From assembly GCA_023362775.1 (NCBI GenBank), contig JALMGJ010000014.1, forward strand, positions 4,427,501-4,491,500: a DNA stretch of 64,000 nt, given 5' to 3'. The notes below the pieces were generated by a model. That model had not been told where the DNA came from and did not search any database. It saw only the letters and a program-made list of their open reading frames with translations. A program made the position numbers and the translations under genes. The DNA is from Charina bottae (lineage: Eukaryota > Chordata > Lepidosauria > Squamata > Charinaidae). Positions 23,745-34,132 of this stretch are shown piece after piece; positions within the stretch are counted from its first letter, which is position 1; every line of letters begins with the position of its first letter.

Positions 23745-24107
23745 TAGGCTGACCATACGTCCCGTTTTGAACAGGACAGTCCCGTTTTTTTAGCATTGTT
23801 CAACCATCCCATCGTTTTGATAAAAATCTCAATTTTGTCCCGTTTTTTAAACCCGGCGGGAATGGCGTGGAAGGAGGATCTGAGCCGAAGCTGCCGATTG
23901 GAGGCAGCCCGGAAGAGGAAGCCCTCCCGCCTATCAGCGTGCGGCAAAGGAGGGACCGGGGGGTGGGGTTTGCAGGCGGGAGCCAATCGCGCGGACCGGG
24001 GGTGGGGACCCCTGTCTTTTTCATGAATATGGAATATTACATAAGACCCCATCCCATTTTGCCTTCCCAATGTCCCGTTTTTGTCTCAAGGAAATATGGT
24101 CAGCCTA
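23745..24107. mobile_element. Non-autonomous hAT element, chimeric interior
   Basis: A perfect 13-bp inverted repeat (TAGGCTGACCATA) is flanked by perfect 8-bp duplications GAATTGGG (23737-23744 and 24108-24115). TCCCGTTTT phrases recur near both ends. The interior at about 23955-24014 matches the repeat unit and right terminus of the different hAT element at 32971-33270. Confidence 0.85.
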
Positions 24108-24362
24108 GAATTGGGTAAGAAAATCTTGCCCTTTGTAAAATATGATTCTTCTGTTTGGAAGGTAAATGTCCTGCAAAAATAATTTACTCATTTGCAGGAT
24201 AAATATCCTGAACATGCAGTCCTTTTTTTTCAGAGAAGCAAAAGTGCTCATTGGCATGATTGAAGTGGCTTCACATTCGCTTGTCCAAGGCATAGACTAA
24301 ACCTTCAGTTAAATACATTATTTTTTTTCTCATGTCAGAAGTACCGAGGTGCTTTTTGTAGT

Positions 24363-24617
24363 GAAAGGATTTGCCGGTGACATCACCGTTGCCCGGGGGA
24401 CACCCGAGGAGGCTCCTTTCATGTCCCTGTAATTTTTCCCACCGGAGTGGTACCTTATTTATCTACTCGCATTTGCATGCTTTTGAACTGCTAGGTTGGC
24501 AGGAGCTGGGACTAATCACTCCAGCACACGGCTCATGCTCTGGGTTTCGAACTGCCGAGCTGTCAGCCTTAATGGCTTCTGACTCAGCATCCTAACCACT
24601 GAGCTACCGCGGTCCCC
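24363..24617 (-). mobile_element. Older tRNA-derived SINE, antisense
   Basis: On the - strand the head reads GTAGCTCAGTGGTTAGGATG (box A) and GGCAGTTCGAAACCC (box B). A body related to the Sauria-type SINE follows (GCTCCTGCCAACCTAGCAG), but the 3' end differs, without the ACCTTT tail. Target-site duplications were not found. Confidence 0.65.
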
Positions 24618-24774
24618 AATGCATTAATGAAGCCGAATCTTTGTTTCATCCAAATGTGATTTTACACGTGTGTTTTATGTGCTATGTGTATGCATAAAAT
24701 GGATTTCATTTATTGCATATGAGGTCCACTAACAGGTCTGTTAAATTGAAAGTTCATTGTATTTATTCTGAGAC

Positions 24775-25705
24775 ATTCTTTATATAGTTCTCTCGCATAT
24801 TTCTATTTTGTTTTGGAGATATTGAGCAATAGGTATCCTTTTAGTTTTAACCCATTGGTTCTGGTCATGCCCTCTGGGGGAATAGAGACTAAGTCTTACT
24901 CTTTTTTTGGTGTGACTGCTCTTTAGATATTTGAAGACTGCTATCATATCCTCAGTTGGCTTTTTGGTAGGCTAACATACCAAGACCCTTGAATCATTCC
25001 TTTGTAGGACTTGGTTTCCAGTCCCTTGATCATCTTAGCAACCCTCCTGTAACGTCCTCCAACTTGAACTGGACATACTGGCCCAAATGGAATCCAACCA
25101 GACCAAAGTAGTCTGGAACATTTCCATTCTGTGATCTGGACTTCCTGTTAATGCACCCTAGGATAGCATTTTCCTTTTTAGCAGCTGCTTCAAGGATGTC
25201 CGTGGGGTGTGAGTGTCTCTCTGTGTGTGTCAATAGTATCAAAATGATGGGCATAACTGGATGATTGAAGCCCTGCCTCTTTTACGTATGTGTGATGTGT
25301 GCAGTACATGTTAAAAGGGGATGGGGCTCCAATCATCCAGTCATGCCCACCATTTTGACGCTGTTGACTCTCCCCCTTTAGACACCCCTGAGTTTAACTT
25401 GTGGTTGACAAGGACACCCAGCTCTCTTTCACATGTACTACTGCCAAGCGAGGTCTTCTCCGTCTATATTTGTCCCTTACATTTTTTTCAACCTAGATGC
25501 AGAGCTTTACCTGTCTCCCATCCTATTCATTTCAGCCTGCCTCTCAAGCCGATCTGGATCTTTTTGAATCTTCTGTTCTTCATCCAAAGTTTTAGCCACC
25601 CCTCCCAGATTTGTGTCATCTGCAAACTTCATAAGTGTCCCCTCAACTCCTTCATTCTATCCTTGACAAAAACGTTGAAGAGCCCAGAGCCCAGGACAGA
25701 GTCCT
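24775..25705 (-). repeat. CR1-like LINE relic, antisense, part 1
   Basis: The sequence has the phrases TTGAAGACTGCTATCATATC, GACTTGGTTTCCAGTCCCTT, CAACTTGAACTGGACATACT and TTTCACATGTACTACTGCC, in the order known from CR1 3' regions read in reverse. A palindromic element interrupts it at 25229-25368. Confidence 0.6.
25229..25368. mobile_element. Palindromic fold-back MITE inside the CR1 relic
   Basis: The left arm starts GTCAATAGTATCAAAATGAT and the right arm ends ACCATTTTGACGCTGTTGAC. The arms pair over about 46 bases with few mismatches, and the centre also pairs (CTCTTTTAC with GTTAAAAGGGG). The whole 140 bp can fold on itself. Confidence 0.65.
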
Positions 25706-26058
25706 TTGGCATTTATTTATTTATTTATTATTCGAATTTATCACCGCCCATCTCCACAACAGTAGACTCTGGGTGGTTTACAACATCAATATTAATATTA
25801 AAAACCTATATACTTAAAAATACAATATAATAATAAATAGATAAGAATCCAGAGGATGGGAAGATCTTAAAAAAGGAGGGTATTACGGGGCTAACCACCC
25901 CCAGGAGGAACTATTACCTCCTTTGTCCCAAGCAAGTCGGCAGAACCAGGTCTTTAAAGACTTCCTGAAGGCCAGGAGCGAAGGTGCCTGTCTCACCTCC
26001 GGGGGCAAGATATTCCACAAGGTGGGTGCTATCGCAGAGAAGGCACATCTCCTGTGTA
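25706..26058 (-). repeat. LINE/SINE tail inserted in the CR1 relic
   Basis: It begins with ATTTATTTATTATTCGAATT, then TCACCGCCCATCTCC and GACTCTGGGTGGTTTACAAC. It continues with phrases shared with 7545-8226 and ends near AGAGAAGGCACATCTCC. The CR1 wording resumes right after, so this is a nested insertion. Confidence 0.5.
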
Positions 26059-26600
26059 TCATTTCATGTGATACTTCCCTTTAGCTGATCTGGAGCCCTC
26101 GCTGAGCATTCTTTGGGGGCAGTCATTCAGCGGACTGTGAGTCCATCTAACAGTAGTGCATATTTTATCGTTTTATTAAAGAGAATATCATGAGGCGTTC
26201 TGCTGAGGTCCAGTTATACTATGTCAACGCCATGCCCCTGATCTACTAAACTAGTAACTCTATCATAGGAGGAGAAACAGTTAGTTTGGGAAAAATTGTT
26301 TGGGCAATTCATTAACAGGATCCTGTTAATTGCAGCATGCCTATACTTACAAACATGCTGCTTATAATCTGATCAAAGACCTTGCCCAGCATAGACATTA
26401 AGATCACAGGTCTGTAGTTTCTTACATTCTCATTCTTCCCTTTTTGAAGATGTGAATGAATATGTTCTCCTCTGGTCTTTTGGAACATCAACAGTCCTCC
26501 AGGAATTCTCAAAGATTGAAATTTTAAGAATCCATTGCATGAGAACCTGGCTATAGATGGTTTCTGCATGCAGAAGAATTCAGTTCAAGAAATATTAAGC
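26059..26600 (-). repeat. CR1-like LINE relic, antisense, part 2
   Basis: CR1 wording resumes: TTTAGCTGATCTGGAGCC, GAGGTCCAGTTATACTATGT, AACTCTATCATAGGAGGAG and, near 26400, the TCACAGGTCTGTAGTTTCTT part. It has no intact ORF. Confidence 0.55.
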
Positions 26601-27081
26601 TTGTATGACTGTTTAATGTTCTAGACTGTTTGGACCAATTTTATGTTTTCCAGGCTTGTAGACGTCATTTTTGAATAGGTCCACATCAGATTGCTTGTTC
26701 TGGATCAACACAAATGTTTGAATCAGGTTATTTTTTTCCCCAAATTGATTGGGGGGTTAAAGTTGAATTGCATATCCTGCATAATGGAACTAGAAAGGCT
26801 CTGAGATTGTTGGATTCCAGTTCTTCCTATGTTCTAGCTCAACTATAGAGGGCTCAGTGGGGTTTTTCTCTGGTCCTTTTTGTGACTTCCCAAACCGGGC
26901 TCTCAACATCTTGAAAGTTGAGCGTTAGGTGCTTCTTGGTGTTTGAAGATGGCTCCAAGTCCTTTATGAAGGAAAATCTCTAGTTTTAAAAGTGCTAAAT
27001 TATAAGAGGCCCCACCCAGGTCTACGGGAAGATACCTTTTATGGAGGTTTTAACCTTTCCTCGCTGTGAAATCTCAATAGC

Positions 27082-27245
27082 TGGGTTCACACAACATGCT
27101 TAGCCTGATTACTGCTTAACCCATTTAACCAGAAACTAACCACACAGGCTGGGTTTGCACAGCAGGCTACCGAAAGCAAGCCAGAAACTGAACAAAGCAA
27201 AACTAAGATTAACATTAGCCAAATTTAGCATGTAGTGTGAATGCA
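27082..27245. mobile_element. MITE with TGGGTTCACAC ends
   Basis: The ends are imperfect inverted repeats: TGGGTTCACACAACATGCTT at the left and GCATGTAGTGTGAATGCA at the right. The interior has AACCACACAGG phrases. Relatives with AAACCATGG / TTTATTCAATAAACC motifs are scattered through the window. Confidence 0.5.
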
Positions 27246-28693
27246 TCTGCTAGGTCTTGATCTGACCTGGGAGGCATGTTCCTTGCTTCCCTTCTCTCAC
27301 ATCAATCTCTACCTCCCCACCGTTACACATAAGATCTACCTTCTTTCTCTAAACAGGGGTGAGGAAGTTGGGTAAAGTGCATGTAGACAAATTCCTCTTT
27401 GGCTAGCTGTGGTACTGTTGTAATTGGAAGGGCATTTATTCCATCCTCCCCATATAAATGACATTTTCTCATCAAATCCTGGCCTGGAGGGCTGGGTAAA
27501 TAGCAACCACCGTGTGGCAGAAGAACATTGGCACGCTTTTTCAGTCACGGGCCTACAGCCTGAGTATAAATAATAGATTGTGCATATGTGTGTTGAGTTA
27601 AAAAAAACCCATAAACCTTGCTTCTAATGCAGAAGATGGCTGGTTAAGTTCTACAGCTGCAGATGGACTTAAGCAAGTTTGGGCTGTCGTTACAGTTTCT
27701 AGATAATGTGTGTTCTAGCTACACTGATTCAGTGGTGTTGCCTATGGCAAACCTATCAGCTGGACCTTGAGTTGTGGTTGCCCACAGAGAAGCTGAAGTG
27801 TGAAAATACAGATGTTTGTACGCATATTTTACTGCATAACCTATTTAATGTTAGTCTATAGGATCTGCTGTTTTCAACCTTATCTTTGAAGGCAACTTGT
27901 AAGAGTCTTCTTTCTTTGACCTGTGTACTGTGTTGTATGTGATGAGTATGGCTAAATCTTGCAAATGTATAGAGGATGCAAATGTATATTGGCAACATTT
28001 TGGAAACTCTCAATGGAAACTCCCCTTCTCTCCCCTTTTTTGGGATGTGTTATTGTGAATGCATCTGTTCTTGGTAGACTTTTTAAAATCTGTTCCAACC
28101 CCTACATGCACCCTTCTTAAAGGTTTTCACTCTTGTAACTTGCAAAAACAACAAGTGCCTTAAACCAGCATAGAAACTACCACTTTAACCCTACTTCTTC
28201 TTCTTCCTCCTCTGTTTAATATTGCAGATGTTTTAGGCCCAGAGCCTCAGCCTTAGTTTTCCTTTCTTTTCTTCCTTTTTTAGTATAATTCAGCCATTTT
28301 CAAGAGGTTGATTCTGTTCATGTGAACAATAGGCCTAGTGTCCTTTCTATAACCTTTGCCTGGTTCGACCTAAGTGATTTTGATCATGAGAGCAGGAAGG
28401 TGAAGATTGCCAGCAAAAGGAAGGGCAGCATTGGTTGGGGTTCCCTTGGGACTCAGGGCCGGTGGTGGGGAGAAAAAAAAATCAAGGAGGTAAGACAGTA
28501 CCTTCACCTCCAGCACAGAGTGTGATGGGGTGGATTTGGCTTCCATCCTGCTAAGATTGTCATCATCTTCTTTTCCTTCCCCATGGCAGACCAGGTGGAG
28601 GTTGAAATGCCCTCTTTGCCAGCAGAGAGACCCTCCCTCGAGAGAGAATAGGGCAGGGGGCCACTGATGGCGCTTTCTGCTTTGTCTTTCTAG

Positions 28694-28800
28694 AAAACGT
28701 TCATCTCCAACCCGGAACGCTGCCGCACCTGAGAGGCTCGAAGCTCTGAAATACCAACGGATTAAGAAGCCAAAAAAGTCGAAATCCAAAAAACAAATCA
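28694..28800 (+). CDS. IGSF9B: IGSF9B penultimate coding exon, basic segment
   Basis: A 107-nt exon follows the acceptor TTTCTAG (ending at 28693) and precedes a consensus donor GTGAGT at 28801. It completes the split Gly codon of the large exon and reads KRSSPTRNAAAPERLEAL, then a strongly basic run (KKPKKSKSKKQ). It leaves in phase 1 and the next exon completes Asn. The exon lies 15 kb downstream of the large exon. Assignment rests on phase match on both sides, good sites and the match to my memory of the long IGSF9B C-terminus. The basic run could contact lipid or act as a nuclear or sorting signal; that is speculation. Confidence 0.86.
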
Positions 28801-29693
28801 GTGAGTGCGAGGAACCCAAGACCCCCGGCGGATCTCTCCCCTGCCTCTCCCACTGCCCCTCCCCCACCTGGCACAATGCTCATTGAAGTCAATGACTTGT
28901 AATGGGAATTGCCTCTCTCTGTGGGCCTGAGCATGGCTACATTGCCTTGGGTGCAACCCATAAAAGAGATTGCCTGGTTACCCTCTATTTTGGTTCTTCA
29001 GAACTGAAACATCTCCCTGATTTTTGCTTCCATTCCTTTGGCCACCCTTCTGCATCCTGGGCGCCTTGTAGATGGGTGGACCTCAGCTCCCAGATTTCTT
29101 AGCAATGGCCATGCTGGCTTTAGCATTTGATGAGGTGGTCCATCGATCTGGCAGTTGTCAGCTGGAGAAAACTGCCTTAGGCCTCAACTAGCTTCTAGCT
29201 CTCCTTACCTCAATCCCTACAGCCAGTATTTTTCAGTTTCCCACGGGTTTCTGTCTTCAAAATCAGCCCCATGCTTTTCGTAGTCCATCCTCCCTTTTAC
29301 CCCTGTTCCTCAGTAACTTTTCCTGGTTCCTCCTCTTTCAAATTATTTTTTTGCTTGATTATGTCTTTATATAAGGCTTATCCATCTTGCTGCAATTGCC
29401 AGAACTGCTTTTTTCACCATGTTGGTATGAGTGTTAAAACCATCATCACCTTCACCAACACCAACACCATCTCCGTGCATTCCTTTTCATTATTTCTATA
29501 GATCAAGCTTCTCATTGGCTAATATACCTGCACCTTGGTGATATCTTAGGTTGTGTGTGTGTTGATTTACGGCGATGCTGAGATGCTTTTTGTTGGCTTA
29601 AATAGATAAATGCAAACTCTTAATGTCCTTCCATAATACTGGTGCCAGAGATTCACCAACTCCTTCCTCTTTCCTCTTTGCTTTCTTCTTCAG

Positions 29694-29917
29694 ATGGCTC
29701 TGCCTCCCAGGTTCAACAACATCCTAACTCTCAGGTACTGTGGCCTGACGAAGCTGTCTGTCTCCGCAAGAAGAAGAGACACTCTCGCCAGGACCCCTTT
29801 GCCCGCCTCTCCGCACTGAAAGATGACCTCTGCCACCGGCAGGTTCCTGAAGACCAGACAGCCATTCTCAACAATGTAGACCATGATGATTCCAGCGGGC
29901 ATGCAACCTTACTTTAG
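29694..29917 (+). CDS. IGSF9B: IGSF9B last coding exon, PDZ-ligand C-terminus
   Basis: This terminal coding exon starts after a long pyrimidine tract and CTTCAG (ending at 29693) and ends at the TAG at 29915-29917. It encodes 73 complete residues plus the end of a split Asn codon. It begins with a Gln/Ser-rich part and contains the motif WPDEAVCLRKKKRHS. The last four residues are A-T-L-L, a class I PDZ ligand (Thr at -2, Leu at 0). This fits the published coupling of IGSF9B to the multi-PDZ protein S-SCAM. With the seven preceding exons the total is 2653 coding bases in one uninterrupted frame (one leading base plus 884 codons including stop). That is strong internal support for the whole exon chain. 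Confidence 0.9.
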
Positions 29918-30206
29918 AATAGCACCAGCCAGGGAAGTGGGGAGGGAAAAGGATGTAGATATCTCTGTGGTCAAATGTGGGGAAGGAGAAGCTGAAGCAC
30001 AGGTCGGTGTGGCTGAGACGTTCAGAGTGTGGGCTCCAATTTGTGGTATGGGGGTGATGAGCACATGATACGTGTGACTCTGGTGTGGTATGTGAGAGGA
30101 GAAAGTCCAGGGTGAAGTCTTTGACCATTGTGAGGAGCTACTTGCATCTCCTACACCACCTTCTACTATAATGTAATCCATGAGGAGAGGAGTTATCCTA
30201 AATAAA
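29918..30206 (+). other. IGSF9B: Start of IGSF9B 3' UTR, candidate poly(A) signal
   Basis: This is non-coding sequence directly after the IGSF9B stop. The first AATAAA hexamer downstream is at 30201-30206, about 285 bases after the stop, so a short 3' UTR is possible. Mammalian IGSF9B has a long 3' UTR as far as I recall, so later sites may be used. The true cleavage site cannot be decided from sequence alone. Confidence 0.4.
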
Positions 30207-31406
30207 CCAGTGGGAAGGTGAAAAGCAAATATCTCAATTTAACCCTCCTCATCCCCTTTTCAAGCTTTCTTTGGATCTCTTGCAGAGACGGGCAATTAAG
30301 AGCTGGGAGCAGGGAATCACTTTGTAACAACTGGGCAACCACCTGCTCTGTACTGTAGCTTCAGCTTGTATACGTTCTGGAAGGGGAATACAGTTGATGA
30401 AATTGTACAAACCTGGTTCTCCAAAATTATTTATTCATATATATGAGATATTTATGTATTCATGTATATGAAAAAGAAATCATAAAAGCAAGAGACAGTG
30501 TGCATTTATGTAGTGTTTATTTAGAATTCACTAGAGAATGAAGACATGGTATCAGTTAAGAGAGTTGGTTGGAATACCATTGGATGCAGCAAAATTAACA
30601 AGATTTTGAGCTGAGATTTATGACCTTTATGACCTGTTAGTTTTTATTTATTAGGGTGTTATAAGAATCATAGTGGAGAAATTATCCAAACACATCAAGA
30701 AAAAAAAACCTCTGCTTGTTTCAACTGCCATACCTCTTTGATGTCTGAATATTCTGAGTGAACATACAACGTATAGTTGACTTTCTTATCTGTTGAATGA
30801 AGACCTAGGATTAGAATATGCATTGTATTTTACACAGTTCAATCATCTATGGAGACCTCCTTAATTTACATTGGGGAAAAGAAAACCTGTAAGACTTTTT
30901 TTCAGACTAGATGAGAAAATGGCAGTTTGTTTGTTTGTTTGTTTGTTTTAAATGGCCAGATAGCTTACATCCCAAATTGTACTTTCTGGCAAATTTTAGG
31001 TTTAGATGGGCTTCTTTTAAGATGCTAATTATGCTATGCTTGTATCTGTACTGTAGTACACCTTTAAAAAAAAAGCTAGTCTTTTCACTATAAAGCACCA
31101 TTGCATTAGCTCTGCTGAAATAAGGAATTTTTAAAAACTTATTTGTCTATGTTTAAGCAAGGATTTCTCTCATTTCCAATCTTTGTTTTTCCTGACCACA
31201 TAATAAAATAAGTGCAGTGTTCATCGACAAGAACAACAGAATGAGGGGCCTGAGCCCAAGCTAGAATGAAGGACTATAGCACTGAGTAAGGTTATAGGAC
31301 AATATTTGGGAACCTTTCTTGACAAAATAAATGGTCAGCACAGAATGAGCTCAGTGCAGAGGAAAGTTACAGTAGAACTACTTAAAAAAAAACTTGCAAG
31401 GGACTA

Positions 31407-31810
31407 CAGGTAGTCTCTTAACAACCGTTCATTTAGTGACGGTTTGGACTTATGACAGTGCTGAAAAAACTGACAACTGGTGCTCACACCTATAGCCGTC
31501 ACAGCATCCCCCGCGGTCACATGAACACAATTTGGGCGCTTGGCAACCACTTCGCATTTGTGAGTGTCGCAGCATCCCGTGGTCACATGATCGCCATTTT
31601 CTACCTTTCCAGCTGGCTTCTGGCAAGCAAAATCAATGGGGAACCATGTGATTCGCTTAACGACCACATGGTTCACTTAACGGCTGAGGTGATTTGCTTA
31701 ATGACTACCGCAAAAAAGGCCGTAAAATTGGGTCGGATTCGCTTAATGACTGCTTTGTTTAGCAACCAAAATTCCAGTCCCAGTTGTGGTCGTTAAGCGA
31801 GGACTTCCTG
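31407..31810. mobile_element. TA-flanked MITE, copy near 31.4 kb
   Basis: It starts CAGGTAGTCTCTTAACAACC after a TA and ends AAGCGAGGACTTCCTG. The interior is collinear with 9680-10080 (AGCATCCC, GGTCACATGA and TTGGGCGCTTGGCAACC phrases). The right-hand flank is TT, so the TA duplication has decayed on one side. Confidence 0.72.
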
Positions 31811-32649
31811 TTCTGCTTTAAAAAAGAAGTGAAGTTGCAGTCTAAGGAGATACAATTCATTCTGTAGCCTTCAGATGCTATCAGATTACTTTGCTGTGAG
31901 TATGGGCTTGGGCAAAATTAAGTAGCAAAAACACAGCAGAAAAGAGAGTTTAGAAAATAATCTTTTAATCTTCCATGGCTGAGTACAGAATTTATTTCAA
32001 GTAGCAGCTAGTGAAACCAAATTCCACATGTTTTTCTGGCACTGTAATGTCTGCATCTTGCTTCTAACTCCACTTTTAGTTTTGTTTCCCTTCTCCCTCG
32101 TCTTGGTCTGAAGGCTGGTCCTTACTATACTTCATTTTATTTCTGTTCTTCTAGAATCCAACATTTGGAGACAATTATTGTGAAAAATGGAATTTTGCAA
32201 ACATCCTAGGGTGTTTTTCCATATCACCACCAAACTAGCTTAGTTGAGTTTACCCTATAGGATTGTTCAGAGAATCAAGTGAAGGGTGGTGAGGATTAGA
32301 GATATTATTGTGAATTTCTTAGAAGAAGGTCAGGAGCAAAACATAATGAACCATAGAAATCCGTTAAGTCCCCATATTGCTTCTTACACATGATAAATCC
32401 ATCACACGTGGCAAGGAGACTGCTTGGTTTTGTAGAGTACATATTGTTGCTTGGACCCATCTAACAAGATGACTATATAATTGGGGTACAATGGTGCATA
32501 GATTCTTTCTGTAGCCTTGAACATACCTAACTAGATCTTCTAGTTTTTAGTTAAATTTACTTTGAAGTGCTCCTTGTATTTAATATTTAGATTTGCTTGT
32601 TGGGCAGCTTGGAGTAAGTAATGATAATGTTTCCTTCAAGTAGAGGTCA

Positions 32650-32822
32650 AGTCCTATTGTATGCATGTTCATCTAGTTTTCTTGACAGCAATACAGAAGA
32701 GATTTTGCATTGCTTCCTAGGATTTTTTTTTTTAATTCCCAATCTAGCCCACAGCCCTGGGATGTCCTAGTATTAACCAGGCCTGACCCTGCTTAGCTTT
32801 TCAGGATCATCCAAGGTTGACT
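32650..32822 (-). repeat. 5S rRNA-related SINE, antisense
   Basis: ATTAACCAGGCCTGACCCTG followed by CTTAGCTTTTCAGGATCATCC closely resembles the complement of the internal control region of 5S rRNA. The upstream part (GACAGCAATACAGAAGAG, GCATTGCTTCCTAGG) matches the body of the 6270 repeat. It is a SINE rather than a 5S gene because only part of the 5S sequence is present and it is mutated. Confidence 0.5.
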
Positions 32823-32970
32823 AGAGAGGAAAGCAGTCTGCAGAACTCCAGAAACAAAGCCCCAAGAGTCATTTGAGGATGCAGAATTAGTGGCAATTGT
32901 TTTTTTTTTTTCATGGTAGCCTCTGATATTAACAGAAATGATCTTCTATAGAAGGAGGCTTCTTTTAGAG

Positions 32971-33270
32971 CAGCGGTCCCCAACCTTTTTGGCACCAGGG
33001 ACCGGTCGTGGAAGACAATTTTTCCACGGACTGGGGGGGGCAGGGTTTGCAGGCGGGAGCCAATTGCGTGCACTAGGCGGCGGGGTTTGCAGGCGGCAGC
33101 CAATCACGTGCACTGGGGGGCGGGGTTTGCAGGCGGGAGCCAATCGTGTGCACTGGGGGGGCGGGGTTTGCAGGTGGAAGCCAATCGCGCGCACCGGGGG
33201 GGGGTGGGGTTTGCAGGCTGGAGCCGCGCGGCCCACTAGTGGGTCACAGCCCACAGGTTGGGGACCCCTG
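32971..33270. mobile_element. Non-autonomous hAT element with internal minisatellite
   Basis: The ends CAGCGGTCCCCAACCT and AGGTTGGGGACCCCTG are inverted repeats with one mismatch. They are flanked by perfect 8-bp duplications TTTTAGAG (32963-32970 and 33271-33278). Most of the interior is five GC-rich units of about 40 bp (GGGTTTGCAGGCGGGAGCCA, starting at 33043, 33083, 33123, 33164 and 33208). Confidence 0.87.
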
Positions 33271-33994
33271 TTTTAGAGAACATCTATACTACCAGTCGAT
33301 TGAAGTAGTTCCTACTTCCCTGAAGGCTACAATGTCAGTCAACTTCAACCAATTGCAGGGAGGATTATGACAATGGAGTTGGCATAAAACCAGTATCAGT
33401 TTATAATGCAGATACATGTTTTGTCTTTCACTGAGGTCATTTACAGAAGCCTTCTTCCTCTCAAATGCAGTCTTATTGAGAGGTTGGTGGAATGGATAGT
33501 AACATGGGTAGATGGATTGAGGGTTACTAGGAGATGGGATAGATGAGACGGAAACCCTGGTTTTAACTATCCAAAGCAATACATTGTGGGGTGGGTTGAA
33601 GGAAGCATCTTGGTTTCCTTATTAGAGTGTGTTCTTTATCTTCAGCTTTATGCCATCAGGTTTAAGATGCTGCCTGCACAAGCTTCCATTAAAAAGGCAG
33701 GCTAGTATAGGTTTGAATGTGGGTGATGTAGGGGAGTTGAAGTGAGTAGACTCCTTTTCTTGGTATTACTTAATACATCACTGGTACTACTTAACACACA
33801 CCCAGGCTATGCCTCAGCGTTTCCATCTATAATTAAAGCATTTTGCAAAGTTGAAGATTTGGAATATTAATGGCTGTAATTATATAATTATTACCAGCAA
33901 CCCAAATCAACCCACTGCAGGATGAAGGCTTCTTCAAGGTTGTGGACTGTAATCTACCATGCTGTTCAAGTGTGGGTTGATATATAGAGGTTTT

Positions 33995-34132
33995 TTGACT
34001 TCTCAGTCTGGGGGGGGGGGAGAGAGAGAGAGACTGGCCCAAAGTCATCTGCTGTCTTCCATGCTTGAGGGAGGATTAGAATCTGGGTGACCCCTGTCCT
34101 AGTCCAGACCGTGACTACTGTTCCACACTGAC
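33995..34132 (-). repeat. tRNA-derived SINE fragment, antisense
   Basis: The phrases GACTGGCCCAAAGTCATCTG and GTCCTAGTCCAGACCGTG match the antisense body and head of the SINE family seen at 56684-56888. The tRNA head is decayed. Confidence 0.45.

Larger units (their letters stand above)
13552..28693 (+). other. IGSF9B: 15-kb IGSF9B intron
   Basis: This intron lies between the tail exon and the basic exon. It holds the candidate alternative exon (15915-15960), MITEs at 18870 and 20603, a SINE at 21799, two hAT elements with 8-bp duplications (22380 and 23745), a SINE at 24363 and a long antisense CR1-like relic (24775-26600). The stretches 13552-15170, 15961-18869 and 27246-28693 showed me no recognisable gene. 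Confidence 0.8.

Noticed and set aside
32757..32822. Possible 5S rRNA gene
   Set aside because: Only part of the 5S sequence is present, mutated and joined to a SINE body; there is no full-length gene.
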